A DNA stretch of 64,000 nucleotides, from contig JAWXAT010000034.1 of NCBI GenBank assembly GCA_034439615.1, positions 1 to 64,000 of the forward strand, read 5' to 3'. Each line of letters opens with the position of its first letter. Position 1 is the stretch's first letter. Source of the DNA: Oligoflexia bacterium. GTDB lineage: Bacteria > Bdellovibrionota > Bdellovibrionia > JABDDW01. Positions 1 through 7,876 of this stretch are shown here, one piece after another. The translations under genes were made by a program, and so were the position numbers. The notes below the pieces were generated by a model. The model saw only the letters and a list, made by a program, of their open reading frames with translations, ran no database searches and was not told where the DNA came from.

Positions 1-1
1 A

Positions 2-406
2 GTTAAAGCTTTGAAGATTTTGGCAAAGAACAAGAAAGCTCAAGATTTGCGCAAAGCTCATGAAGCGAATGCTGAATTAGACAATGTTAATTTAACCAAA
101 GCTGAAGCGGTGAAAAAAGCTTTCCCAGAGAAGTGCAATCCAGCTTCTCCACGCTCTCGCTACATTCCCGCTCACATTAAACGCCAAGTGTGGGTGAGAG
201 CCAAATCTCAGTGCACTTTTATTAATCCAGTTTCAAAGCTTCGTTGTACTGCTTCGCGTTTTCTTCAAACCGAGCACATTATTCCATTTGCTTTAGGGGG
301 AGCCGCAACGCTAGATAACCTGACTCTACTTTGTTCAAATCACAATAAACTCAAAGCACTTCACACCTTTGGTAAATCGACAATGGATCGTTATTTGGAG
401 AGTTGA
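2..406 (+). CDS. HNH endonuclease, 5' end cut by window edge
   Basis: C-terminal part of an HNH-family nuclease. The frame is open back to the first base, so the true start lies outside the window; the TTG at 11 is only an in-frame codon. The visible piece has a basic helical N-terminus and then the zinc-supported HNH fold: CTFINP and LRCTASR supply a Cys pair, EHIIPFALGG holds the catalytic His (E-H-x-x-P), and NLTLLCSNHNKLKA gives the closing Cys/Asn/His. The family cuts DNA and works alone or as a domain of larger proteins; the N-terminal domain that would tell which is missing here. It is followed by 150 bp without a gene and then tRNA-Cys on the other strand. The HNH call is secure, the biological role is not. 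Confidence 0.85.
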   Translation, partial: VKALKILAKNKKAQDLRKAHEANAELDNVNLTKAEAVKKAFPEKCNPASPRSRYIPAHIKRQVWVRAKSQCTFINPVSKLRCTASRFLQTEHIIPFALGGAATLDNLTLLCSNHNKLKALHTFGKSTMDRYLES

Positions 407-559
407 GGGTCACAGAGAGTTAATGGTCAGTCAAAATCATTAATCGTCGCAGAATGATCTGAATTGCTCGAAAAACCGTAATCAGTGAAGTGAAAATAAA
501 TTAATTGCAAAAGTCTGTTGCCCCGTTTTATGGGGAAGAACCAAGAACCCTTAAAAATT

Positions 560-633
560 TGGAGGTGACGGTGAGACTTGAACTCACGTAAGCGGTTTTG
601 CAGACCGCGGCCTAACCCCTTGGCTACGTCACC
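560..633 (-). tRNA. tRNA-Cys (GCA)
   Basis: Read on the minus strand, a 7-bp acceptor stem GGTGACG/CGTCACC closes the cloverleaf. The anticodon stem GCGGT/ACCGC encloses loop CTGCAAA with anticodon GCA, and the T-arm holds GTTCAAGTC. The discriminator base is U, as expected for tRNA-Cys, and CCA is encoded. Length is 74 nt. Confidence 0.97.
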
Positions 634-719
634 ATTAATTTGAACTCACACAAAATATGCGTCATACCAGTTGATGTAAAGGCTAAATTATGGTGCTTGA
701 TTTGCATTAACAGCGTTGA

Positions 720-740
720 CTCTATTTATAAGTAATAGAG
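720..740. promoter_or_regulatory. 7-bp inverted repeat upstream of the secreted-protein gene
   Basis: CTCTATT and AATAGAG are separated by 7 bp in the space between tRNA-Cys and the gene starting at 812, about 70 bp before that ATG. It could be an operator or a 5'-UTR hairpin. The rest of the gap from 407 to 811, apart from tRNA-Cys, shows no convincing element. Confidence 0.25.
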
Positions 741-811
741 CGAACTTAATCCGCCCAAAAAGACTACTTTTGTACGAAAGTGTCGTTTTTGGTCCTTACC
801 AAGGGTTAGAG

Positions 812-1870
812 ATGTTTAGAGTTCTCAATCTCATAGTATCCATAATTATGGCCTTAACGGTCGGTTTATCCACCCCCCATGTACTGGCGGCAGATCGTCA
901 AGGCGTAAGTGGCGCAATTTCAAATTTACTTTTTGATTCTGATTTTTGCACAAATGGAATGCGACGAATCTTAAGTTCTGATCCAAATATCGATTTTGAA
1001 AAACAAGCAATTCGTGATCTCACGGCGCTTGTTATTCGTGAATATCTCAAAGCTGGGTATCCATCTAAAAATGAAAATCTAAAACACGTTCGCAGAATGA
1101 TCGACATCATTAGATCTAATCGCACTGAATTAGAAAAAATCGGATTAAACCCTGATGAAATCATTTCATCTCTTTACATTTCTGACATGGCTAAGAGCCA
1201 ACACATCATTGATAAATATAAAGATACTTTCTTTAACGGTGATTATTTAACTGCATTTTTAGAACACAGTCGCATGAGTATGTTTGAAGCAGACGAAATG
1301 GCAAAAAAACTAGGCATTTCTGACGAAGCTTGGCAACGACTCACCAGTGGAGTTATTGGTCATGATGGCCCATCAATACCAGGTACATGGTGGGAAGAAA
1401 TGTACTCAAAAAAACTTGGTAAACCCTACCCAAAACTTATGGCACAGCAAGGTGTAATTCATGCTTATCTTGATCGCATGGATCAAGGCGGACTTTATCG
1501 AATAAATAAGTCACTCGAGGGCGGAATTAGAAAAATAAGCTATGACATGTACAACAGAAAAAAGACACCTCAGTATCACAATCTTACAGAAACCGTTAAA
1601 TATGCCTTTGGTGATGTTCATGAGAAAACAATTCCTCAGCTTGATCATTTAGATCAAGTGGTTGTGCCTAAATTTTTTCCAGAAGGTAACTTTCCACCGT
1701 TTTTAAGAAAGCAACGCGCTGAATTTGATCAATCACAAGAATATTTAGAATTTGTTGAATTTAAAGGTAATCCTCAAAGAGTGATTATAAAAGATAAAGA
1801 CGGAGCAGAAGTAGTAGTAAAAACTCTCGATGAGTTTTGGTTATTCATTTCTGTATTTTCAAATAAATAA
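812..1870 (+). CDS. Secreted protein of unknown function
   Basis: A 352-residue protein with a clear signal peptide: MFRVLNLIVSIIMALTVG, then a small-residue region ending near VLAADR. The ATG at 812 is preferred because it puts the signal peptide at the N-terminus and has a weak purine-rich AAGGG just upstream; the frame is open further back, to a TTG at 716, but that part does not look like protein. The mature part is mixed alpha and charged, with motifs such as IGHDGPSIPGTWW and PKFFPEGNFPPF and no recognisable catalytic signature. It is monocistronic between tRNA-Cys and the convergent comM. I do not recognise the family. Periplasmic or extracellular location is inferred from the leader alone. 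Confidence 0.75.
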   Translation: MFRVLNLIVSIIMALTVGLSTPHVLAADRQGVSGAISNLLFDSDFCTNGMRRILSSDPNIDFEKQAIRDLTALVIREYLKAGYPSKNENLKHVRRMIDIIRSNRTELEKIGLNPDEIISSLYISDMAKSQHIIDKYKDTFFNGDYLTAFLEHSRMSMFEADEMAKKLGISDEAWQRLTSGVIGHDGPSIPGTWWEEMYSKKLGKPYPKLMAQQGVIHAYLDRMDQGGLYRINKSLEGGIRKISYDMYNRKKTPQYHNLTETVKYAFGDVHEKTIPQLDHLDQVVVPKFFPEGNFPPFLRKQRAEFDQSQEYLEFVEFKGNPQRVIIKDKDGAEVVVKTLDEFWLFISVFSNK

Positions 1871-1910
1871 TCTAATTTCTAAAACAAACAGTTTAATCCC
1901 CAAAAATATA

Positions 1911-3380
1911 TTATTTCAATTTTTTGACATCAAATATAATTTCTGAATACCTAAATGCTTCCTCTAAATTTTGCATCTTAACCTCTGGTGAAAAATCTAA
2001 AACTGCCAAAGTCTGAGCTAAACTTTTAACCTTCAACCATGAACGGTAATTTAAAGAGCCTGCATCTTGTTTATGCTCTAAAAAATCTTGAGCATGTTTT
2101 GAAAATTTAATATCGCCACACTTACTTTTAAACTCCAAAGCTTTTTTAATTCTTTCTAAAATCACTTGTGATGAAATTTTCTCTTCATTACCCATAGGGG
2201 AATCACAAAATACTTTTACATCGAAACGATCAAAAAGCGGCCCACTCATTCGAGCTTGATATTTTAGTCTATTTATTTCAAGACAACCGCACGCCTTTAC
2301 AAAATGCCCCCAGTATCCACAGCGACAAGGGTTTGAAGCAGCAATCACTTGCACGCGACTAGGAAACTGCACATGAAGGCCAGCCCTATAGATTTCAACA
2401 AATCCTTTCTCAAAAGGCTCTCGTAGTGAATCTAAAACTGAGGGATTAAATTCTAAAAATTCATCAAGAAACAAAACACCACCGTGGGCTTTAGTAAGTG
2501 CACCTGGCCTTGGTGGCACTCCCCCGCCTAATAAACCAACAATAGATGCTGAATGATGGGGTGATGCCCAAGGAATCTCTTTTGGATGTCTTTTATAAAG
2601 GGCATCTAAAGCTTTTTGTTCAATATCGATCTCATCACCAGATCGGTGTAAAAATCTTTTTAAACTCTCGGCAAAAAATGTTTTTCCACAACCCGGCGGA
2701 CCACTAAGCAAATAGTGATGCCGCCCTACAGTAGCTATTTCTAGATGCCTTGCCCAAAATCGTGAAAATTTTAATTTACTCAGGTCTAAATTTTCTTGAA
2801 TACTTTGTTTATTATTTAAGTCAGTGACTTCACTACTTAGTGCACTCTCATCTGTTTTTAAAAATGTATTTTGATTCCACCACTGTGGCTGTCTAAGTTC
2901 TTGAATATGTTTTATTCCCACAACATGTGTATTCAGACTTTGCGCCAATGCAGGTGCTACTTCCGTAGGAACTACAATGATCTCAATTTCTTTTTTCTCT
3001 AAAAGTGCAAAGGCAAGGGCTTCTACTTCAGGAACACACCGCACATGACCATCAAGTGCTAACTCGCCCAAAAACATCACAGACTTTGGAGGTACTTCTA
3101 TTTGCTCTGATGTTGCAAGAATGCGCGCTGCTAATGCGAGCTCAAAACCACTCCCCTCTTTTCGAACTTTAGAAGGTGCTAAATTTAAAACCACACGCTT
3201 TTCATACGGAAACTTATAACCCGCTTGAATGATGGCACTTTTCACTCGCGTTTTACTTTCTTTAAGTACCGCGTCTGGAAGCCCTACAATTTGAAAAAAT
3301 GGTAACCCCGATGAGAGATCAATTTCAATTTCTACCGCGATTGGTTTAACGCCAACCAGCGTTGCTGAATAAAATATCAT
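1911..3380 (-). CDS. comM: YifB/ComM-family Mg-chelatase-like AAA+ ATPase
   Basis: Homologue of ComM/YifB. In competent bacteria ComM is a hexameric helicase that promotes branch migration during integration of transformed DNA. The N-terminal ~190 residues form the ChlI-like domain (SGLPFFQIVGLPD near 24-36, then LNLAPS). The AAA+ core has Walker A GPPGCGKT at about 227-234, Walker B VLFLDEF near 302, and the sensor-like region AASNPCRCGYWG with the Cys-rich loop typical of the family. The C-terminal Mg-chelatase domain follows. At 489 residues it is slightly shorter than most homologues but complete. It lies 62 bp downstream of the xer gene on the same strand, so co-transcription is likely. 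No strong Shine-Dalgarno is seen before the ATG at 3380. Confidence 0.93.
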   Translation of the reverse strand: MIFYSATLVGVKPIAVEIEIDLSSGLPFFQIVGLPDAVLKESKTRVKSAIIQAGYKFPYEKRVVLNLAPSKVRKEGSGFELALAARILATSEQIEVPPKSVMFLGELALDGHVRCVPEVEALAFALLEKKEIEIIVVPTEVAPALAQSLNTHVVGIKHIQELRQPQWWNQNTFLKTDESALSSEVTDLNNKQSIQENLDLSKLKFSRFWARHLEIATVGRHHYLLSGPPGCGKTFFAESLKRFLHRSGDEIDIEQKALDALYKRHPKEIPWASPHHSASIVGLLGGGVPPRPGALTKAHGGVLFLDEFLEFNPSVLDSLREPFEKGFVEIYRAGLHVQFPSRVQVIAASNPCRCGYWGHFVKACGCLEINRLKYQARMSGPLFDRFDVKVFCDSPMGNEEKISSQVILERIKKALEFKSKCGDIKFSKHAQDFLEHKQDAGSLNYRSWLKVKSLAQTLAVLDFSPEVKMQNLEEAFRYSEIIFDVKKLK

Positions 3381-3442
3381 AGATTTATGAATTGCAATTA
3401 ATTGCCAGGCTAAAACTTATTTAAATAGGAGATGGTCAAAAA

Positions 3443-4327
3443 TCAGTTCGAAGTATCGGACAACGGATGATGCTGATCGATTGTTTCTTTAAGATCAGAG
3501 TTTTCAACTTTGGTATAAATCTCAGTGGTTGCAATGCTGGCATGCCCCAAGAGTGTTTGAATAGATCTTAAATCTACTCCCTCACGTAAAAGCTGAGTTG
3601 CACAGGCATGGCGAAGCTTATGAGGTGAAACATTTTTCTTAAACCCCGCCTCTAACGACCATCTTTTTAGCCATCGAAATATATCAATACGACTTGGTCT
3701 ATGACCACGATCATTAGCTATAAGTGATTTTTCTGACGGATCAACCATGTTTAATCGAATATTTAAATACTCATTAAGTGCTTCAATAGCCACTGTCACC
3801 AACGGCACAACCCTTTGTTTTGCACCCTTACCAGATATGCGCATCACTCGAAGATCAAGTTGCACATCAACCATATCAAGTGCGCATAGCTCTGAAACAC
3901 GACACCCTGTTGCGTAGAGCAGAGTAAGAACCGCTTTATTTCTTAATTGGCGATACTCATCTTTTTCTGTGGTTGCTGAACGCATCAATGATTTAATTTG
4001 TTCTTCAGTAAGCGTTTCGGGCAAAGTTCTAATATGTTCAGTGATCTCAAGTTTTGGAACTTCTTTAATGAGACCCTGTCTTTGAAGATATCGAAAATAA
4101 CTTCTCAAAGTTGAAATTACACGGGCCTGAGAACGACGACCCAAACCCTTTTTAGTACAATATGTTTGAAATTTAATTTGAGAAAAATTATCTACACGCG
4201 CATTTGTTTCGTTTATGAATTCTCCAAAGAGATTCAAATCTCGTGCGTAACTGCTTTGTGTGTTTTTTGATCCTGATTTTTCTACAAGTACACTTGTTAA
4301 AAAATCAGTGAGGTTTGGAAGTTCCAT
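3443..4327 (-). CDS. XerC/XerD-type tyrosine recombinase
   Basis: Site-specific recombinase of the Xer type, which resolves chromosome dimers at dif. It has an N-terminal SAM-like core-binding domain (residues ~5-90) and a catalytic domain with the full tyrosine-recombinase set: Arg143 in ATGCRVSEL, a Lys near 168 in GKGAKQR, HKLRH at 236-240, His262 in LLGHASIATTEIY and the nucleophile Tyr271. Length (294 aa) and the lack of any extra arm-binding domain fit XerC/XerD rather than a phage integrase. It is followed by comM, a housekeeping context that also argues against an integrated element. XerC versus XerD cannot be decided from the sequence alone. Confidence 0.92.
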   Translation of the reverse strand: MELPNLTDFLTSVLVEKSGSKNTQSSYARDLNLFGEFINETNARVDNFSQIKFQTYCTKKGLGRRSQARVISTLRSYFRYLQRQGLIKEVPKLEITEHIRTLPETLTEEQIKSLMRSATTEKDEYRQLRNKAVLTLLYATGCRVSELCALDMVDVQLDLRVMRISGKGAKQRVVPLVTVAIEALNEYLNIRLNMVDPSEKSLIANDRGHRPSRIDIFRWLKRWSLEAGFKKNVSPHKLRHACATQLLREGVDLRSIQTLLGHASIATTEIYTKVENSDLKETIDQHHPLSDTSN

Positions 4328-4370
4328 GAGAAATAGTCTATTGGGAATTTTTTAAATATGCAAAGAGGTA

Positions 4371-5153
4371 TTACTCAGGTTGTGTGAGAATCATTTGGCC
4401 TAAAAACACCTCTTTACCATTAATGATGCGGCTGAGTTGAAGTTTAATGACATCAGTTAAATCGACATCACCTTCTTCATCAAGAATATCGTCGCTACGA
4501 ACTATGAGTGCTGATTTATTATGTAAATTAAGTTCTATTCCAAAATCATTTTCAGTATAGACACCAGGGTTCAACGCAATGTTTCTTCCAGGTACTAAAA
4601 CCCCATCATCATTGATGCCAATGCGCACAAAATTCACGTCAATACCAGCATTCGATGGTGCTGCGGCAGGTACCACCTGAGCAGGTGTTGCACCCGGCAC
4701 GGGGGTGGGAGTAGGTGCCGCAACAACAGCGGGGGTGGCTTTGTCTTTTCCTGCGATTATTAAAGCGCCGCGAACACCGTTAGCTCTATTGGTAATTACA
4801 AAAAATGCATATGTTTTAGTAAGATTTGTTTCTTTCACAGATTCTTGAGCGTTGTCAAAAAATCCGTTGTGCTTAAGGGGCATGACAATATCGATGGGGC
4901 CCATACTTCCTGGTGACTCAGCAAAAAACATTGTAGACCCTGGCTCAGCGTGCATTTTGATAAATGTTTTCATGTTTTCTTTAATCACTGCATCTTCAGG
5001 AAAAGTTGAAGCATTAATTTTTGACGAAAGTTGACTCAGCTTTGCTTCTACAGCATCTTTGCCGACCTCTAATTCCGCCGTGCGTTTACGCGTGCTACAA
5101 TTTAACCCTGCTGTAATTAATGATGCTAAGAGTGCAAAATAAATGAGTTTCAA
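4371..5153 (-). CDS. Putative lipoprotein with Pro/Ala/Thr-rich linker
   Basis: A 260-residue exported protein. The leader MKLIYFALLASLITAGLNC ends in a Cys at 19 within an LNC context, a loose lipobox of the kind also seen at 12288 and 21624. Residues ~40-140 form one domain; a low-complexity linker rich in P, A, T and V (TPTPVPGATPAQVVPAA) separates it from a C-terminal domain ending LGQMILTQPE. An AGGA Shine-Dalgarno precedes the ATG. It is the last gene of a three-gene lipoprotein run (start 6578), 10 bp after its neighbour. Function unknown; envelope-anchored location inferred. Confidence 0.75.
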   Translation of the reverse strand: MKLIYFALLASLITAGLNCSTRKRTAELEVGKDAVEAKLSQLSSKINASTFPEDAVIKENMKTFIKMHAEPGSTMFFAESPGSMGPIDIVMPLKHNGFFDNAQESVKETNLTKTYAFFVITNRANGVRGALIIAGKDKATPAVVAAPTPTPVPGATPAQVVPAAAPSNAGIDVNFVRIGINDDGVLVPGRNIALNPGVYTENDFGIELNLHNKSALIVRSDDILDEEGDVDLTDVIKLQLSRIINGKEVFLGQMILTQPE

Positions 5154-5163
5154 TTTCTAATCC

Positions 5164-5745
5164 TCACAGTGCAGTGTAGGTAATGGGTGAACAACCTGGG
5201 ATACTGACTTGTCCTTGCATATAAAAACCTGTGGGTGAACCCGGAAGATGGGTATCAACTCCGTACTGGATGGTCACGTTCATTGCTAAAGAACTATTGT
5301 TTGCCAATTGCAGATTTGCTTGAACTCCTGCGATTGAACCAGCGAATCCGCTTGTCCAAAAGCCTTGACCTTGTATTGGAATTTGTTGTCCTGGTGGTAA
5401 TGAAATACATCCGCCAGGGCCAAATGTCACAGTACCGCTCACACTCACAGGGCCCGCATAAGCTTGCCCGGGAGTAATATTTGGAGCGCCAAAACTTAAA
5501 ACCATAATTGATCCGTTAGAATCTAATGAAGTTACTGCTGGCCCATTGAGTAATGGAATTCCACCCGCTGGAGCAACTCCGCCAGGAACACAATTGGGTT
5601 GGCCTGGTTGGCATATTCCACCAATTGGAATAATGCCTACATTTGAAGCGGGGTTGTTATTACTTGATTTGTTTCCGCAACCCGGAACCGTCAAATAAAT
5701 CCCTGCAGCGAATGCAAAGGCTAAGAAAAAATATTTTTTACTCAT
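5164..5745 (-). CDS. Small lipoprotein, Gly/Pro-rich N-terminus
   Basis: A 193-residue lipoprotein. I place the start at the ATG at 5745 because GGAG sits about 7 nt upstream; an in-frame ATG at 5763 would put that Shine-Dalgarno inside the coding region. The leader MSKKYFFLAFAFAAG ends in a lipobox TVPGC. A Gly/Pro/Asn-rich stretch (PIGGICQPGQPN) links to a beta-rich body with two further Cys in C-terminal contexts (GGCISLPPG, IPGCSPI). It follows the lipoprotein gene at 5763-6578 almost without a gap and precedes that at 4371-5153. No family recognised. Shared leader type and linker composition suggest related surface or periplasmic roles for the trio. Confidence 0.75.
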   Translation of the reverse strand: MSKKYFFLAFAFAAGIYLTVPGCGNKSSNNNPASNVGIIPIGGICQPGQPNCVPGGVAPAGGIPLLNGPAVTSLDSNGSIMVLSFGAPNITPGQAYAGPVSVSGTVTFGPGGCISLPPGQQIPIQGQGFWTSGFAGSIAGVQANLQLANNSSLAMNVTIQYGVDTHLPGSPTGFYMQGQVSIPGCSPITYTAL

Positions 5746-5762
5746 AAATAACTCCATATTCA

Positions 5763-6578
5763 TTAAATTCCCAGAGCCGCATGGCCATCAATTGAAGGTA
5801 TTGTTCCTAAAAATTTCACGGCCGTTGCACCCGTTGTCGCAGGTGGAACGCTCTGATTTACACAGTAATAAGGTGATGAAGGGCCAATAACACCTGTCCA
5901 GCAATAAGCTTTAGGATTTGGTGGAATCCAAGTGCTGCCATTCCATTGCCCATTAAAAAGTGGATTTGTATTGGGTGCTGCTTGAAAATTTCGATACCAA
6001 ACAGTTCCCGTCATATTTGAAACGTCAGTACCTGTTACTGGCGTAAGGAGCAAAACAAGCATTCCGTATTGGTCTTCAAACATGATGCGATAAGTTGGTT
6101 TTCCGGTTGTAGGATCAACTGTAAGAATATGAACATTGTTACCGCGATCAATGTGATTGCCGTTATAAAATGCGGCGCTATGTAAAATGAGTGAGCCGAA
6201 ATTTTGTTCATAAAACCGAATATGCATTTCGCCTAAATAAACGCCGCTGTCTGGCGAAACACTTATATTGATTTGAGCCGGGCCCGTTTGAGCAAGTGGT
6301 CCACCGACATAATCTTTTAATGTTGCATTTTGATCACCTGAAACTACCAATGATGCTGTAGCACCAGATGAAATCGGAGGAGGTGTTGGAATAGCACCTC
6401 CAACAGGTGATGTGCCAGGAATAGGAGTGGTACCCGGTACCAGGCCTCTGCCACCTGGGCCAGCCGCTGTGTTATCACTAGGCTTAGAGAGCACTTGCTT
6501 ACCTTGGCCACAACCTACAAAAGCTACGGCAAATGTGAGTAGTAAGGCGCTTATGATTTTACTCGTTCTATTAAACAT
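5763..6578 (-). CDS. Lipoprotein, first gene of a three-lipoprotein operon
   Basis: A 271-residue protein with leader MFNRTSKIISALLLTFAVAF and lipobox FVGC, followed by a Gly/Pro/Thr-rich linker (GTTPIPGTSPVGGAIPTPPP). AGGAG precedes the ATG at 6578. The body is beta-rich and has Tyr/Trp-rich segments (WYRNFQAAPNTN, QWNGSTWIPPNPKAYCW). It is the promoter-proximal gene of the run ending at 4371. Function unknown. The proline-threonine linker and acylated Cys suggest a domain held away from the membrane. Confidence 0.78.
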   Translation of the reverse strand: MFNRTSKIISALLLTFAVAFVGCGQGKQVLSKPSDNTAAGPGGRGLVPGTTPIPGTSPVGGAIPTPPPISSGATASLVVSGDQNATLKDYVGGPLAQTGPAQINISVSPDSGVYLGEMHIRFYEQNFGSLILHSAAFYNGNHIDRGNNVHILTVDPTTGKPTYRIMFEDQYGMLVLLLTPVTGTDVSNMTGTVWYRNFQAAPNTNPLFNGQWNGSTWIPPNPKAYCWTGVIGPSSPYYCVNQSVPPATTGATAVKFLGTIPSIDGHAALGI

Positions 6579-6894
6579 AAATTACTCCTGTCTACATGTG
6601 ACTCATTGCGACGATTGTACCAAGATTATTGATACTCAAAATAATTCAGTGATATTAAGTTGTTATGATTGGTCTACGGTAAACTCGGAGCTATGAATTA
6701 CAGCCTGAGACCCTGACAGGCAATGTCTAAATATTGGCGTAAAATCTACTATTCACGTGTGATTTTAGTATGTTAGAAAAATAATTTAGGTGCTTAGCAG
6801 GTGTAAACGCATTAGACAGCTGAAAAACAATAAAAAGATGCCCGGAAGCATCTCTTCTCCCGGGCATCCCAAATGGAGGAACCAATGAGGGCAT
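6579..6894. other. Intergenic region of 316 bp
   Basis: This gap must hold the promoter of the minus-strand lipoprotein operon starting at 6578; I see only a weak TACAAT-like box and no good -35. At its other end lies the terminator of the small minus-strand gene (6821-6868). Nothing else is supported. Confidence 0.5.
6821..6868 (-). terminator. Rho-independent terminator for the small gene 6895-7065
   Basis: On the minus strand a perfect 9-bp stem GATGCCCGG/CCGGGCATC (6837-6868) is followed by a T-rich tract TTTTTATTGTTTTT. It starts 26 bp after the stop codon of the 6895-7065 gene, which supports that gene being transcribed. Confidence 0.85.
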
Positions 6895-7065
6895 TTATTT
6901 TAAGACGCTGTCCCCTACGTCAGGTTCGAAATCTTTGATCATCAGCATTAGATTTTTCACACGCTCAACCAATTCTAAACGTGATTGAAGCGTGTGCGTA
7001 TTTCTGTAGCGGCGATTTATTTCTTCAAACTCTTCTTTCACCTTTAAAAGATCTATAAGAGTCAA
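6895..7065 (-). CDS. Small helical protein, 56 aa, TTG start
   Basis: A 56-residue charged protein (LIDLLKVKEEFEEINRRYR... ending DVGDSVLK), predicted all-helical and probably a short coiled coil. The TTG at 7065 is chosen because a near-perfect AAGGAGG lies 6-7 nt upstream; the upstream ATG at 7104 has no Shine-Dalgarno and would bury this site in the coding region. A strong terminator follows the stop. Size, charge and isolation suggest a small adaptor or regulator, but I do not recognise it. Confidence 0.65.
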   Translation of the reverse strand: MTLIDLLKVKEEFEEINRRYRNTHTLQSRLELVERVKNLMLMIKDFEPDVGDSVLK

Positions 7066-7252
7066 AAGTCGCCCTCCTTGGCTTCGCTGATACCCCTCAT
7101 CCAATTTGAGGAGTATTGATATAGATTTGACACCTACGTAAGTCGGCCCGGTTAATAAAAATTCCAGTGAAATTTCAATTGGTGTTAACAGTTGACTCAG
7201 TGACGCGCTGAAGTTAAATCTTGGTTCCCTTTGTTAGATTTTTATATGTCGC

Positions 7253-7334
7253 GCGCGAGTGGTGGAATGGTAGACACGCATGTTTGAGGGGCATGTGCTT
7301 CGGCGTGGGGGTTCAAGTCCCCCCTCGCGCACCA
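7253..7334 (+). tRNA. tRNA-Leu (GAG)
   Basis: Acceptor stem GCGCGAG/CTCGCGC with encoded CCA at 7332-7334, a D-arm of the class II type (GTGGTGGAATGGTAGACAC), anticodon loop TTGAGGG with GAG, a short variable arm and T-loop GGTTCAAGTCC. At 82 nt with this D-arm it matches bacterial tRNA-Leu. Confidence 0.96.
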
Positions 7335-7430
7335 ATCGTCCTGACAGACGCACCGCTAACCCCATGGGATCGAGCGGCTCTGTTTAAAGGAATTGAGTTA
7401 CTGATACTCCGGAAATCAGAAGATAATGAG

Positions 7431-7469
7431 ATGGCCTTGGATTTTAAATCCACGGCCATTTTGCTTTGG
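7431..7469 (+). terminator. Hairpin terminator downstream of tRNA-Leu
   Basis: ATGGCC and GGCCAT (7431-7459) enclose an inner perfect stem TGGATTT/AAATCCA, followed by TTTTGCTTT. It lies 97 bp after tRNA-Leu with no gene in between. Between it and the small frame at 7614 nothing else is seen. Confidence 0.6.
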
Positions 7470-7613
7470 GGCTCAATTCCATCAGCTGCCTCGGGAACCT
7501 AGTGTCATCAAGGCAACGATATCTATTTGAGAGTTGTTAACCCATTGCAATCTAAAGAGGTTTTAAGAAATATTTCATCTGTGTTTTCTCTCGAGAGATT
7601 GTAAAATCGCCTT

Positions 7614-7760
7614 TTATTCTGCGTGTTTCAAAGCTTTACTGTACTTTTTTGTAAGCGCAAGTTGAATAAGAGTTTTTTCTATCAGTTCACTTTCTTTTGT
7701 GTTCTCGATTTTTGAACTTTCTGAACCTGATCTGCCGAATTTTTCGTCGACAAGTTGCAT
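7614..7760 (-). CDS. Possible 48-aa orphan frame beside the integrase gene
   Basis: ATG-initiated 48-codon frame (MQLVDEKFGRSGSESS... ending YSKALKHAE), 116 bp downstream of the integrase gene and on the same strand. Composition (charged, helical second half) looks protein-like, and the frame stays open upstream of the ATG for about ten codons. No good Shine-Dalgarno precedes it. It may be a remnant or an accessory frame of the mobile element. Apart from it, 7470-7876 contains nothing I can name. Confidence 0.3.
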   Translation of the reverse strand: MQLVDEKFGRSGSESSKIENTKESELIEKTLIQLALTKKYSKALKHAE

Positions 7761-7876
7761 CTCAACACGATAACTTTTTAGTCGATTCAAGTGTCAGAAA
7801 TTTGAAAAACGTTGGCCGGTAATAGTTATGCGATTCCGATTTTGTTGTAAGGCAGGTGTTTTAAGAAAACTTTTTT

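Noticed and set aside
3443-4327. Xer recombinase considered as an integrase of a genomic island
   Set aside because: Size and motifs match XerC/XerD, it sits with comM, and no attachment repeats or tRNA target were found beside it.
6883-6940. Short plus-strand ATG frame preceded by GGAGG near 6885
   Set aside because: Only about 17 codons before a stop, antisense to the end of the 56-aa gene and next to its terminator; not enough to call a gene.
7221-7502. Plus-strand 93-codon frame covering tRNA-Leu
   Set aside because: It is read through the tRNA and its downstream hairpin terminator; the translation has no protein-like features.
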